A stretch of DNA of 64,000 bases from Holacanthus passer (Eukaryota > Chordata > Actinopteri > Pomacanthidae), in assembly GCA_025331565.1 (NCBI GenBank), contig JAFREQ010000181.1, forward strand, positions 372,001-436,000, given 5' to 3'. Below, in pieces: positions 1-12,125 of the stretch. The position numbers and the translations under genes were made by a program. Position 1 is the stretch's first letter, and each line of letters begins with the position of its first letter. The notes beneath the pieces are model-generated. The model was not told the DNA's origin. It worked only from the letters and a program-made list of their open reading frames with translations, and made no database searches.

Positions 1-667
1 CCTCATAAATGCATGTTATGCTGTCTTGCCGAGCAGAACTAATTTCAAATTCTAGTCATGAGTTTTTATAAATGCCAATGTGTCAGACTGAATTTTGGAC
101 TGTGTATAAAATGATACAAAATATATTTAGAATTTTTACTTTTCATACACTGTAATGGAGCATGAAAATTGAGACTTGGGCTTGAATATTGGAAGTATCA
201 TATACAATATCTTTAATGAAGCAGGCAGATTTAGAAATACAGCAGTGATTCTCAATGGGACCCAGGTCCATGCAGTATTATCCAGACTGCAAATGTTATC
301 ATTGTGGCCGACTACACCAACCACTCTCTATCAGTGAAAACCTTGCTTCCTTTCCCAGCCATATACAGTACCTCTTAAATGCTGGTTTCCCTGGTATGCC
401 AGCCAGAAAAACAAAATTAGGAAATGATTAGATGTGAGAAACACCCTCTGACTGCAGCAGATATATATGTCGCAGCATATTCCATGTTGATATGTCATCC
501 AATTCTCATGTAAGCATTGTTTGTTGGGCATGAAATCATTTGATGTTGAATAAAGGCAGTCACTACGGGCAGAAATATGTATCACTAGACATGGAATTTG
601 AGTTATTCATATTTTAATTTGAATTGCTCAACTTGAATAATTGTATTAAAAAACTGAATTTGAAATC
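1..667. other. Unassigned AT-rich sequence
   Basis: I see no gene, splice-like coding segment or repeat that I recognise in this stretch. The short open frames lack any family motif. It could be intron or intergenic spacer. Confidence 0.5.
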
Positions 668-669
668 TA

Positions 670-1181
670 CAACCCCAGTTCCAAGAAAGTGGGAATGCTG
701 TGTAAAAAGCAAATATGCAATCATCTACAAACAAACCATGTTTATTGACAGTGGTTTTACAAAGTGTTCCTGAGTCCACGTATTAATCTCCTTTCTACAA
801 TCCTGTGTTTGACAAAGTGGTGAACCTCTCTCCATCTTTGCTTGTGAACGACTGAGTCTTTCCAGGATGAACCTTTCATACCCAATCATGATACTATCAC
901 CTGTTACCAATGAACCTGTTTACCTGTGGACTGATCCAAACAGGTGTTTTTGGATCAGTCCACAACTTTCACAGTCTTTGGTTTGAAATGTGTTGCTGGC
1001 ATCAAATTCAGAAAAAGCAGATATTTACAAAAATCAATGAAATTCATGAGGTAAAACATTGTATATATTATGTTTGTATTGTTTTCAATTGAATATATGT
1101 CAAATAGGATTAGCAAATCGGCACATTTCTGTTTTATTTGTGTCTTACACAACGTCACAACTGTTTTTTGGCTTGGGGTTG
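670..1181 (+). mobile_element. Family A inverted-repeat DNA element, full length, TA-flanked
   Basis: A 512-bp element bounded by imperfect terminal inverted repeats. The left end begins CAACCCCAGTTCCAAG and the right end finishes TTGGCTTGGGGTTG, so both ends read CAACCCC inward. TA dinucleotides flank it at 668-669 and 1182-1183, as expected for a 2-bp TA target. No transposase frame is present, so it is non-autonomous. An internal perfect palindrome lies at 925-964. Related copies occur at 23061, 38981 and 57457. I recognise this as a very common teleost repeat but cannot name its superfamily with certainty. The TA target would fit a Tc1/mariner-like or related group. Confidence 0.8.
925..964. 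repeat. Perfect 16-bp palindrome inside family A
   Basis: The left arm TGTGGACTGATCCAAA (925-940) is exactly complementary to the right arm TTTGGATCAGTCCACA (949-964) across an 8-base loop. The same structure appears less perfectly in the family A copy near 57.6 kb (GTGGACTAATCC / GGATCATTCCAC). It is therefore part of the element and not a chance host hairpin. Confidence 0.9.
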
Positions 1182-1340
1182 TATCTGTATGAAACTTACT
1201 GTGTTCAGGTTTTGTAGATATTCAGTTTGGGTATTCATACTGCATCATACTGAGGTGTTTCTAATAATTTGCCCTCATACATTATGCAAATTGAGTGGAC
1301 TGTTTGCTATAGAACATGTCCAGCTAATGCTGGATATGAG

Positions 1341-1464
1341 CAGGGGTTAAAGTGGGCCGGAGTCCTCCGGCCACCTTAGTAAAAATAAAATGTCATTTTC
1401 CCTACTGCGCTGCGACACCGAATTTTAGGGCTCCCCCACCTGTCAAATCCCACTTTAACCACTG
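1341..1464. mobile_element. Short hAT-type MITE (124 bp) with 8-bp target duplication
   Basis: The ends are CAGGGGTTAAAGTGGG on the left and CCCACTTTAACCACTG on the right. They match as inverted repeats at 15 of 16 positions and begin with the CAG that is usual for hAT elements. The flanks are GATATGAG (1333-1340) and GATATAAG (1465-1472), an 8-bp duplication with one mismatch, which is the hAT target length. The interior has a small CCGGAG/CTCCGG palindrome and no coding capacity. Confidence 0.85.
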
Positions 1465-1472
1465 GATATAAG

Positions 1473-2060
1473 TAAGAGTAAAGTTACAGTACCTGACAAA
1501 TGATGGAAAGGTTTGAGGTTACATTGTGAAGAACAGTGAAGCACAGATGGTGGCTGAGGAGCCAGTGGAGAGAAGGTCTTTTGCTCAGGGTCTATAAGCA
1601 TCACAGCAAACTAACAAGCTATGCAAATACACTTCAGGGTTCTAATGTTAGCAAACTGAAGTTACCAGCTTAGTCATTTTGGAGGCCTTAACTACATCTC
1701 ATGGTCTTCATCAGCGAATCAGAGTTTTCTCACATGTATGGAAATATTAAAAGTCAGTCATGTGATAACAGGTGGTCACATATGTACTATATATACATAT
1801 AATCAAAAATGTAATGTGCATTCAATAGTAGGTAACATCATCCAATCAGTTTCAGTGTAAATTACTTAAGTGCATTGCATGCTTCTAGTCAATACATACC
1901 TTCATGTACTCCTACATGAATGCAAGTATGATGTCAATTATGTTTTTGATAATGTTGTCAACACGTCAGTTGTGTTGTAAAGCCTCCTATATCAAGCTGA
2001 CCATCAGTATTCTTTGTCAGCATCCTGCCTTTTATCAAATATTTACACCACAGTAGTGAG
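1473..2060. other. Unassigned spacer
   Basis: AT-rich sequence with no recognisable repeat, coding or RNA signal. Confidence 0.45.
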
Positions 2061-2065
2061 ACATC

Positions 2066-2560
2066 ATGTCACAGTACTTCAGTGATAACAGCCCACTGTG
2101 TGATGCATGGGGAGGAGCAGAGGCGGCAGAGGAAGAGGTGCCAGCAGACAGGCGAGGGCAGGCCGAGGAAGAGGTCAGCGTGGTCCGTCAAGAGGTGGAC
2201 GTTGTCAACATGGACACCTCAGCAATGAAACACCCTGGCACCTTGCCATTTGAGCAAGAGTGACTTGAAGGTGCAATTCTGCGATATATTGAGAGGACCC
2301 TGCTAACCCCGGAGGCACATGCAAGAGGCTGTATTTTACTTTGCATTCTTTCAAAGTTTACAGTACTACAGTATTGTAAGTACTGTTATATATTTTAATT
2401 AATAAGGATCCTTGCTTTATATTTTCTTTATATATTTATTTTTTACAAAACACATTGAAAAGTTGTATAGTAACAGCTACAATCAACAGCTGTAGGCTAC
2501 AGCACAACATGGAAAACAAAATATATACCAAACAATTTGTAAGTACAGTATATAGTTTAA
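2066..2560 (+). pseudogene. Possible IS630/Tc1-like transposase remnant
   Basis: The segment 2105-2200 encodes an Arg/Gly/Glu-rich stretch that resembles the low-complexity N-terminus of IS630-type Tc1 transposases found in fish. It is followed by a break and an AT-rich tail with short CAGTACTACAGTA-type inverted motifs. No catalytic motif is preserved. The similarity is compositional, and an unrelated GA-rich sequence would look the same. Confidence 0.22.
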
Positions 2561-2898
2561 GGTGTATGAGGTAACTTTCAGAGGAAACCAACAAAATGTT
2601 GTCCTCATTACACCTCTCTAACTCCTAAATGTCAAAGTGTGACACTCTCTGTGAAAAACTGATTTAACATACATTATATTAGTTTAGTGTTTCTTTGAAA
2701 TAACAAAATCTACATAATCATTTCAACACTTTAGCCAATATGAAACTATTAAAGAGGATACCTCACTGGTCTAGGACATTTTTATTCCAGATTACAGGTT
2801 ACAGGCAATACAGTGAGATGCCTCACAAATGCACCTCTGGGTCTTTGTTGTACTACAAACATCATTCATAACCTGCATTAATTCTGCAATCACCACTG

Positions 2899-2956
2899 TA
2901 AGATAAGATAAGATAAGATATTCCTTTATTCGTCCCACAGTGGGGAAACTCACAAT
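2899..2956 (-). repeat. LINE/SINE 3' tail, (GATAA)n type
   Basis: A (GATAA)4-like run is followed by TTCCTTTATTCGTCCCACAG and TGGGGAAACTCAC. Read on the minus strand this is a retroposon end: GTGGGGAAA-type sequence, an AATAAAGG box, then a TTATC tail. The same module occurs at 9438, 39920, 46299 and 47037 (the last on the plus strand). The body upstream of the tail is not recognisable here. Confidence 0.75.
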
Positions 2957-5560
2957 CACTGTGACATAGCAAAAAAAGGTCCATGTGGTCAATGTGGCAA
3001 ACAGCATGAGCGATCAGACAGTCGGAAAGGTTTTCAACAAACCCACAGGCCAGCTAGATTTTTTTGTAAGTGAAAATAAATTTAAAGGGTAACTTTCAAG
3101 TTGTACAGTGAACAGCTTTCTGAGATCTCAGCAATTACTTTGGTGAGTGCAGTATATCATAACCAATATAACACACAAATGTCATACCTACGAAAATAAA
3201 ATCTGAGTTTTACTAAACCATCATCTTTCTTTTTTTAAGGGCTTTGATCCTTGACTAAACTTCCTCACTGTTTCTCCGTAATTGCAGCCTGTTGAGTTTA
3301 TGAGTGGCTCCATCGTCTCTGTCAGCATCAGTGGAACAGGCCCAAGTTCTGTGTTGCTCTAATCACAGGTTTGTCTTAGATCTCTCACTCTGTTTTGTCT
3401 TAAATGTCTCGGTGTTATTCATGCCACTGTGCCGGCCTCAGACACACCATTGTGCCACAGAAATTCATGAGTCATACTCTGTAACGCTTGAGTGACAACT
3501 GGAAAAGGTCATTAATGTTTTAACACAGTGATGGCCGCGCTTTCAGTTATCAAATGCCATTCGCAGGAAAAATGTCACTTTTGTCGTCAGGAAAAGGCTG
3601 AATCGTGTCACCCAGTTTGTGTCTTTGATGAAGCAGCAAAGATCAACCTTCAGTTTCTGCAGCTCAAGGCGAGAGGGGAAGAACAAAGAGCATGTAAGAT
3701 TGAGGTGAGCTGAAGTCATCTGCAGCCCACACTTCCTCCACGTGTCTGAAATGAATCATTTCACTTTGAAAAGGCAAAATCAAATCAACATCTATGTCAG
3801 AATAGGCAAAGGGAAATTCTAATTCTTGCTATCTCTTTATTCTGTGATCATACTATAGTTACAGTATGCAGGGTATGGATCACGTTTTCTGTTTATTGTG
3901 CCATTTCCCAGAAAAGGTCTGATCTGAAGCACCAGATCACAGGGAGCTTCCCAGAGTCCCTGGGTATATCTGATTTGGCAGTGCTTCTATTGACAGAGAT
4001 ACAAGTCTCAGTGGAGCTGCCTTTAATGGCATCAAAGAGAAAAGGCGAGAGATTAAGAGAGAGAGAGGATAAGGAGGGGAGGTAGAATCATAAAGAGAAA
4101 AATTAAATATATGGCTACACTGGAGAATAGAGATGACAAAAATGTTAGTTCAATGCCAACGCTGCAGGTATAACTGAGGTAATAGAAGAGAATACAGCAG
4201 AGCAGCTCTTTGATCTACTGCCAATTGAATCATCACTTGGAAAATAATCTTCAGCATGTTGTAGCTTCTCTGTAATAATGTGTTGATAGAGCCAAGACAC
4301 AACACCATCCAGCTTCACACTCACTAACAGAGATCTGCTCTGATAACTGACCGCCGATCAGTGTTTTCTAAAGGGAACCAGAACTGTGAGGGGAACGTGA
4401 ATTAGTATGGTATGTTAAAAGTTCTTGGAAGTTAGAACTTTTCCAACCTTTAAAATACTGTGGCTGAAATCATCCAATTTAGACACTGATAACTGACCTG
4501 CTGCTTTTGCCACCAGGCTGAAAAGCGGCGTTTCACTGCCCTCTGTGGTCACCAGTTTTAAGGGTTCACAAATCAACCTCAAGTCTTAGAACGACAGTCA
4601 GGCACATATATGAACACTGAAACAAGTCTTACTTGCTGTAATCATTCCACCGCTTCAGATCCCAACCCAAGTCCACAGTCCTCCTTCTGTGCAAAATGTA
4701 TGTATGAAAAGTCAGTGTGAATCTAATAAGAAGCTTCAGTGTCTGAGTTAGAGAAATCAAGTGGCTATCTACCAAAGGTACAGACTTTTGAGTACAAAGT
4801 TCCGTCTTTGTGTCACAATCCATCCACTGCACCACAGCAGATAAACACTACCTGGAGAAACACCAACAGGAGATTTCATACTATTCTACACAAGCTAAAG
4901 CCAAAACTGACTGTATGTAGTCTGTTTAGCCTAATTTGCCTTGCATCTCAAAATTGATCAAATTTTTGTAGATATCCTGGCTGAGGTGGCAGCTCCCACT
5001 CCCAAACCAGCCCCCCTCATGTGAATCCACATGAGGAACGATGCCGGCGGAAAGGATGAATGAGTCAACGTGGCTCTTCTCTATGCTTAACATTCTTTTG
5101 AAACATTCATTTTTTTGATATCAGGAATATTATTTATTTTATTTTGTAAGTTCCCAGAGAGCTCTTATTGTTGAGCTTATAAAATGACTGACTAACAATA
5201 ATAATAAAAAGTTGAATAAATTTGGCAAGGACACCAAAACAGCCAGGATCGGATCTCATTCTGAGCACATTCTGTTCTGCATGCTTTGACATTAACATGC
5301 ATTAAACGTGCATGTGTTTTTCCTGATCCATATATATTCACCAGACTTGTATCCATTTGTTCCTTAGTTGCAATTCAAACCTAAGTGGGTGGGGAAGGTC
5401 CAATTATATCCATTTCCCATCCTGAGAAAAAAGGGTCAGGGTCACAGTCAGAATGAACGCATTGCACAGGTAACAGTTACGTAACGTTGATGACATGCGT
5501 CACGCTGACTAGTGTCAGACCAGAAAAGTAAATGCAGACTGTCAAGCTTTCCAAGATTAT
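2957..5560. other. Unassigned region
   Basis: No supported gene. There is a purine-rich stretch near 4050-4110 and scattered A/T runs. Short open frames, such as one at 3528-3713 with several Cys residues, have no recognisable domain or convincing splice context. I cannot exclude a small exon, but I cannot support one. Confidence 0.45.
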
Positions 5561-5590
5561 TTTCAGTTTAAGTAAAAGCCAATTTGCCAA

Positions 5591-6350
5591 GTGTGTGGGG
5601 ACACCGTCACAGTGTCAATCTTGACCAGCATTACAGCTCGTAGCTTACTAAAGTGCATGAGTTGCAAGGACAAATGTGCCTGGATAAAGTTAACAATCTT
5701 CTGCAGAGTTCCGATGCGAAACAAGCCGCTTTCACAAGACCAAATTTCCTGCAGAAACGATGTTATGCAGGCAGGTTTATTGGTGAGCAAGTTAATAGCT
5801 AAGAAGTTGAAATCTCATTCAGAGGGAGAATTTTTGAGAATATCTTGCCGCTATGGAGCTGCTTGCGTGTAAAATCTTCCAATGTGTTGGTTTGTCTCTG
5901 CAAGAACAAAAGCCTGCTGTCACATTTGAGAATGCTGGTGAGTGTGCAAAACTCCTTTTGGTACTTGGCGAGAGGTTTCAGGACATGAAAAGTAAACAAA
6001 AGGAACAGAACATACTTGCTATGCCGTTCAATGTGGAACCACCTGATGTGCCTGACAACCTGCAAGACAAAATCATTGAGCTGTAAAGCAACGACGAGCT
6101 CAAAGCTTGGTACAACAACCTCCTTCTGCTCGACTTCTATAAACGATATGCACGTCCTGGGGATTTTCCCTTTCTGAGGAGACATGCACTGAAGTTCTCA
6201 TCTCTGTTTGGGACAACTTACTACTGTGAGCAGTTCTTTTCTACTCTTGCAAAGACTCAATTCCACTCAAACTTGGAAAACCAGCTGCAAGCATCATCAT
6301 CACTACCATCTGACAAAGAGAAACAGTCCCAGCCATTGCATAAGAGGTAG
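5591..6350 (+). pseudogene. hAT transposase pseudogene (GTF2IRD2/ZBED-like type)
   Basis: Two translated segments match the hAT transposases related to GTF2IRD2 and FAM200 proteins. The first (5591-5872) contains QAGLLVSKLIAKK followed by a GEF motif, like the family's N-terminal 'VAKLIAK..kpFt.GEF' block. The second (5853-6350) contains VEPPDVPDNLQDKIIEL, then LLLLDFYKRYAR and SSLFGTTYYCEQFFSTL, which is the C-terminal hAT dimerisation region. The second frame holds one in-frame TAA at 6084-6086 and is otherwise open to 6350. The central catalytic part is missing between the two blocks, and the first block shifts frame near 5850. It is a dead transposon and not a domesticated gene. No inverted repeats were located around it. 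Confidence 0.82.
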
Positions 6351-9220
6351 TGCGATATATGTGTTCAATAACTTCCTATGGTCTTCAAAGGATGTTATAA
6401 AAATTGGAGTGGCCCTTAATAGGAAAAGACTTCCCCACCCCCGTTTTAAAAGAACCAGAATGGGTCAGAAAATACATTGAAAGCTGCTAAATATGATTGT
6501 TTTCTTTCTGTGGGGACTTTGTCTTACATCTTTTATGGGATGAAAAAACAAAAATGTCAGGAATTCAGAGCAGGGATTTACACTTTAACTGTAACGCAAC
6601 AAATTTATATTTCAGGCAGCATTATCCGTTTGGCCTTTTATTTTTCATGTTTTCTCTAATATCCATTTTTTCACTCCACACAAATCCTCCTGAGGGAAAA
6701 TAAACCCTATAATAAAACCCTTTAAAACCTTTAATTCTCTTCGCTGCTTTCCCTTTCTTCACCTTTTGACTTTTGTTTTTTTTTTTTGCTCTCATGTGTG
6801 AAGCAATTCACAGATTAAAAAGGAGCTCTTGCGTTATTCAACAGAGCAGCCAAAGAGTAACAAGGCGGCATCAGATTTGAACTTTGGAAACGACACCATT
6901 TCCATAAGGAAACTTCAAACCTCCTGCAGAACAAAGGTGGCAGAGAAACTCACGAAACCCATCAGACTTCAGAGGGAAAGGAAAAGTGAATACAAGCAGT
7001 TTGAAGGCTGTGAAAAACTGAGCTGCTGATAGACAATGCAGAACACGCAATGAGACTTTACTCCCATCGCGCTTATGTTTCTCTGCTGTTGAAAACACTG
7101 ATGAGTCTGTTATAAATCTGTGAAGGGAATTTCACAACCAATCACCACAGGCACTTTGTTAACTATGTCACGCACACACCCATAAATACCCTTCAACACT
7201 TGCATGCATGTAATTGCTTTCTATTATTATGTGTGTACGCTAAGAACTGTTTTGGTGTCAGCAGAAAAGAGACAGATTTGTGATTCTGACTAGGAACTGT
7301 CATCCACACCAACTTGCGTAGATTTCACTCTTAGATTATTAACTCCCTTGACAGCCACATGGAAGTGTTTTTCATCTGGCCTCTCTAATTGAAGTGATTT
7401 TCAAACTGTATTTATGAATGCCAGAACCACTGGTTACCAATGAATAAATCTTATGTGACCAGCACTAGGTTGTTAGAAAATAACAACTGTGCTTAAACTG
7501 GTTAGTTATCGATCATTATTGTGTTGTACAAATCATCATGAGTGTTAGAGCGGCTGTGCTGTGGTCGTTAATCTCTGTTAGTTCAACTTGTAATGAAAGG
7601 AAGATTTCATCGTTACTTTAATGTTTTAATCATCATTAACAGGATCGTCAGGTTATGTCATGCCGTGAAGTCCTGAAATTTATGCACAAGTGCTCTCAAG
7701 ATTTCACACAATGAAACAAAAAGTATCTTGCTTTTGCTAACAATCCCACAATACAAAACGTTTTCACAGATTTGAAGTCATGCAGTCACGTTAGGCTACA
7801 CCTGGTGAAATCAAATTATGATGATTCGTAAATGTCTGAAATGCCCCTCAACTCCATGGTGCTGTGGGGAATGTAAATAGGTGTAATGATTCCATGGAGT
7901 CAGTCAGTAAGCCGTGGGCAGCTTGAGCCCAATTTTATTAGCTTGTATTTGTTTACATTTTGGCAAACTGGCACCAGTGAAAGTTTGGCAAATCGGCTAT
8001 TTACATACAGATGTACAGACAAGTATTACCTCATTATCTTGGCCTCATGCCTCTCCCTCTGCACCTCCCCTTTAACTCTTGCCTCACAGTTTGAAAACCT
8101 CTGCTGTAGAGTGTCACTTGTGTGTTGGTTTCACACTATCTGCTGACTGACAGTTGCTTGTGGGAACATCCAAAGAAGTGTAGCTCCACAAAAAGGCCAC
8201 TAGTTATTAACAATGGCTGTACACTCACAACCTTGGCGCCGTCATTCTGTGTGCACACTGTACAAGTGCACCTTACTGTGCATTGAGCTCTCAAACACTG
8301 TTATTATACTGAGTACAAATGATGGCCAACACTGCAACAATAAGCCCCAAGTTGCAATAACCGATTGATTTTGTTTGACCTTCATGTTTATGTTCCATTC
8401 ATATTTTACGTATTTATTCTCCAGAGCACTATTACAACGTTACTGTTTTGTCTGAATTGTTTTCTGGTCCTCTTTTCAGTTTGCACGTAACTGTTGTCCT
8501 CCACCTCAACTCAATTTAGTTTTTAATCTTTCTGTTAATTGTTTTTCCCACATGCACAATGTGTTTTATGACCCAGGGACCAAGAAACACTGTTTACTGC
8601 AAAAAAAGTACGAATGCAAATGCGCTAAACATGACGCATCATTACAGCATGTGGAAATAACAATAAAACATCATTGACGGAGACCTCAGCGTGGGCACAG
8701 ATGTTGGGGCTTAATTTGTTCAGATAAAGTAGTTTAGTTGTAATTACTGTTTCCTACCATCTTTAAAGGGATTAGTGTAATGTGACGTTTAAATCAGGGT
8801 GCAGCTCTGCATGCTGGAGCATCCACAACAACATTAAACAACATTTCAATTAGATGCACTTTATGTCACAGCCTGGGTATGTGAGGCAATAAGCCAAGTG
8901 AGTGATATATCATGCTTGTGATCATGTTTGCCCTCCTGGGTACGGTGGGTCATTTTGATTCTGGATCAAAGATCAGATATCAAACACCATATAGGATGTA
9001 GGTCAACCCCACGCCTGTTGAAGTGGCTGGACTGACTCCAAAATTAGACATAATCCTTGACTCTGAACCAGGCGAGTTATGAGCTGGCCTGTGATAAAAT
9101 AACCCCCCCCCTAAAAAAACCCACACATATTTCATGGCCTGGATTTTTAACATCTGCTAGCCTTTATTATCATTTCCCTCAGCATATTCCATACCAACAT
9201 GTCAATAAAAATATCATATT
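6351..9220. other. Unassigned region
   Basis: No recognisable gene, RNA or named repeat. The sequence is AT-rich with a T run at 6776-6788. Open frames are short and featureless. Part of 6351-6700 could be the 3' flank of the hAT element, but no terminal repeat is visible. Confidence 0.45.
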
Positions 9221-9223
9221 ATA

Positions 9224-9487
9224 TTATTATTATATTATTGTAGCTTTCATGCAAGAAACACAGCTGAAAGTGCTTCACAACAAGAAAATTACATGCACCA
9301 AAGGCTTCAGATAAAAATGACAAAAAAGACAAATTAATGCAAAATAAGATGGAAAATAATAATAACAGCAAAGATGATATGAAAAATAAAAAACAGGGAT
9401 AGAATACCATAATTAAAGTAAAATAAGATGGCAACAATAAGATAAGATAAACCTTTATTTGTCCCTCAGTGGGGAAATTTGCAATAG
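9224..9487 (-). repeat. LINE 3'-end fragments on the minus strand
   Basis: An ATT-rich run at 9224-9240 is followed by GCTGAAAGTGCTTCACAA. That is the reverse-strand look of an L2-type 3' end, where 'aaagtgctttaca' next to an ATT-type tail is typical. A second module at 9438-9487 has (GATAA)n, CCTTTATTTGTCCCTCAGTG and a GGGGAAATTT end, matching the tail seen at 2899. It is followed by a (GTAA)n run at 9488-9512. Assignment to one element or two is uncertain. Confidence 0.55.
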
Positions 9488-9512
9488 TAAGTAAAGTAAG
9501 TAAGTAAGTAAA

Positions 9513-11690
9513 AGTAATAGTAAAAATAAGACTGAAAATAGAACACATAGAATGTATAACATCAGATGGAAAATTAAACCCTCAGAGTATTAATAATAGA
9601 GGAGAAAGAGTGCATAAAATCAGATAAAACACAGCGTTTTAAATATATAATGTTCATTGCTGTGGCAGTTCATTGACTGGATTTAGATAATGTAATGTAA
9701 TAGCCCTCACACACACACAAATGATACACAGGAAACAACTTGTAATCCAGGTATATTGTTATTTGATCTCATTGATATGAGTGTCATGGTCACTCACCTA
9801 CAGTCGGATCAGAGCTGGAGCCCACTGCTGCTGCATAACATTGAAAGTACTCAATTGGTGAAACACAAGGTGGCTTTTATTGTGAAGCAGTCACAGGAAA
9901 CACCTTTTATTTTTCACAGATGTTAGCATTGTTATCTTTAGCAGTGGGGTGATGGAGACATCAGGAGCATCCACAGTAAACTGTTAGATGAAGAGTTACA
10001 GGCTGCACATTTCCAAATCCTCAGCTAGGTAATCAATTGCGTCCTGCTGTTGTGTGGAAAACTACTTGTGCCACGCACAGCTTGAAGTCAGATTGTGGTT
10101 GTAATTATTATTGATTGGCTTCTTTATAAAAACACAAGTCGGTTTGACTGCACTGTAAACAGATACACCAGTTGCTCCTCTGCTGTGTTTGTGAATCAGC
10201 AGGTGTTCAGGGAGTGCTGCAGTATGTGTGGTGTCTGTAACTGTACTTTCTCTTACTACCAGTGGCCATGTGCGTTAGAAAATCAACAATGACTGAAACG
10301 TTAAGGATTATACTTTCAAAGGGATATGTACAGTATGTTTAAACAATTAAAAGATGAACAATGATGACATGAACATTGAACAGTTTTTTGTCCTTGAAAG
10401 TGTCCTGACTCTTCATCCAGTCTTAATGTAATTTCAGTGTAGTTGTCCAGCTGTCTGACTTCAGCCGAACAAAGATGGTGGATCTTTACTGCCAGTATGA
10501 AGAGTCGGGACAATTACAGTGACCTTCCTGAGAAGGGCTGGCATCATAAACTTTCTTTTTGGTTATTGCTATAAGCTATTAAATTAAGTATTTTTTCTTT
10601 TTACATTAACATTTACATTTTGAAAATTAAGATGTCAGGGCAAAGCCTTCCAAGACATGTAAGAGGAGAAATCAACTTTCGGTGGTGCAGAGAGTTCTAC
10701 GTTATCTTTCTTGACCCCCACAGATGGTCATGGTCATCCAGAATTCATAGAATCATATTTGTTTACACAGCCTTTGTTTGAGGTTGTCATTTGAGAAGCA
10801 GAGCGTGTGAGCAACAGTATTTAGGTTGCAGTTATGCTTAACTGAAACACGAGCCATTACGGCCAGAGTGTAGACAGCTGCATTGATTACAACTGAGACA
10901 GACGACAGAAAAGTCAGTGGACAAGGTGAAACCTCTGGGGAGTTTGGGGTCGGGCTTGCCCTGTGGATTTGAATGTATAAGTGAAGGAGACATGTTCATC
11001 CTAAAACAGGGCACTACGTTTCTCTTTAAAGCAAACCACTTCATTAAAATGATTAAAATAGAGCATCAACCAGATTAGAATGGGTTAAATCACATACCTA
11101 TTTTTAAACATGCTTCTGATTGCCAGAAAATTCTCACTCCTCATGCATCCTGCCTGCTCTAGTTTGATTATTTACGGGCTGCTCATCTCTTTTGGAAAAT
11201 GTATGTCCAAATGTGGATTTAATTTTGAAACACAAATCATGGAGGTGTTATGGAAGTTCTTCACAGAGTAATGTGTGGCCCGCTGTGGGCAGCACTTAAC
11301 ATATGGTGCTCATAGAACATGAAAACAAAGAGTGGAGAGGCGAGAGTGGAGGCCTTACAGTTGCACTGCACTTCTCCCAGCAACCATTGCAGGGGTAGTC
11401 ATTTAGATCCATGGAAGGCATTGCTACGCACAAGTAATGTCTAAATAAGAGCCGGGCCACAAGAAGAGAGATATCTAAAGAGAAATGTTGTAGGGTGACT
11501 GCAGGCAGGAACATTGTATGTGAAATAGAGTGAGAAGGTACATTTATTTTTAGATGTAGGTTTCTGTGACACAGTAAAGTCTTGTCTTTGAAGCCCCACT
11601 TTCTACTCCAAAATACTGATAATGTGTGGAAAACTACTGTTAATGGTAGCAATGGAAGCAGATGCTGCCAAATGCAGTTTTAGTGTTTCA
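9513..11690. other. Unassigned region
   Basis: No supported gene or recognised repeat. A 118-codon minus-strand open frame at 11296-11652 has no recognisable motif and is probably chance. Confidence 0.45.
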
Positions 11691-12110
11691 CCACTGCAGA
11701 CACTTATCAACTCATAAACACTGGTTAGCTGTAACCTGAACTTTAAAGTGGCTATAATCAATATTCTTATATTAACAATGGATCACATGACTATGTGTAT
11801 GTGAAAGGTGACACTTGCAGGGATGAACCCACTGGAAACTGCAGTACCTTGTGCCTTATGGAACGTTTTAGCTTTGAGCTTACCGTTTTGGATTTACAGC
11901 TGGCAACTTTGCTGTTTCGGTATGTTCTCCCTGCTCTCATTAGCAATGCTCGAGAGCCCACTGTACACTATGTGCACAGCATCAAACAGCAGACAGACAA
12001 AGTTAGCGAGTAGCTGGTGAACGTAATGGAGTATTTCACCAAAAGTGACAGATATATTTCTCAGGAGTTAGTGGACATCAAAACAGAGCTAAGTGGCTGG
12101 GGGAGTTAAA
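11690..12110 (+). repeat. Family B repeat, 3' part
   Basis: Blocks at 11752-11810 (ATTAACAATGGATCACATGA then GTGAAAGG) and 11983-12070 (AACAGCAGACAGACAAAGTT, AGCTGGTGAACG, CTCAGGAGTTAGTGGA) reappear in the same order at 37146-37410 and 56190-56490. The middle part is more diverged. This is an interspersed repeat family widespread in percomorph fish as I remember it. Its class is unknown to me, and the copy carries no protein signature. The open frames at 11795-12020 fall inside it and should not be called genes. Confidence 0.7.
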
Positions 12111-12125
12111 ACTGGGCAAAAAAAC

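Noticed and set aside
5799..6185. 128-codon minus-strand frame
   Set aside because: It is antisense to the hAT transposase remnant, whose plus-strand motifs are clear.
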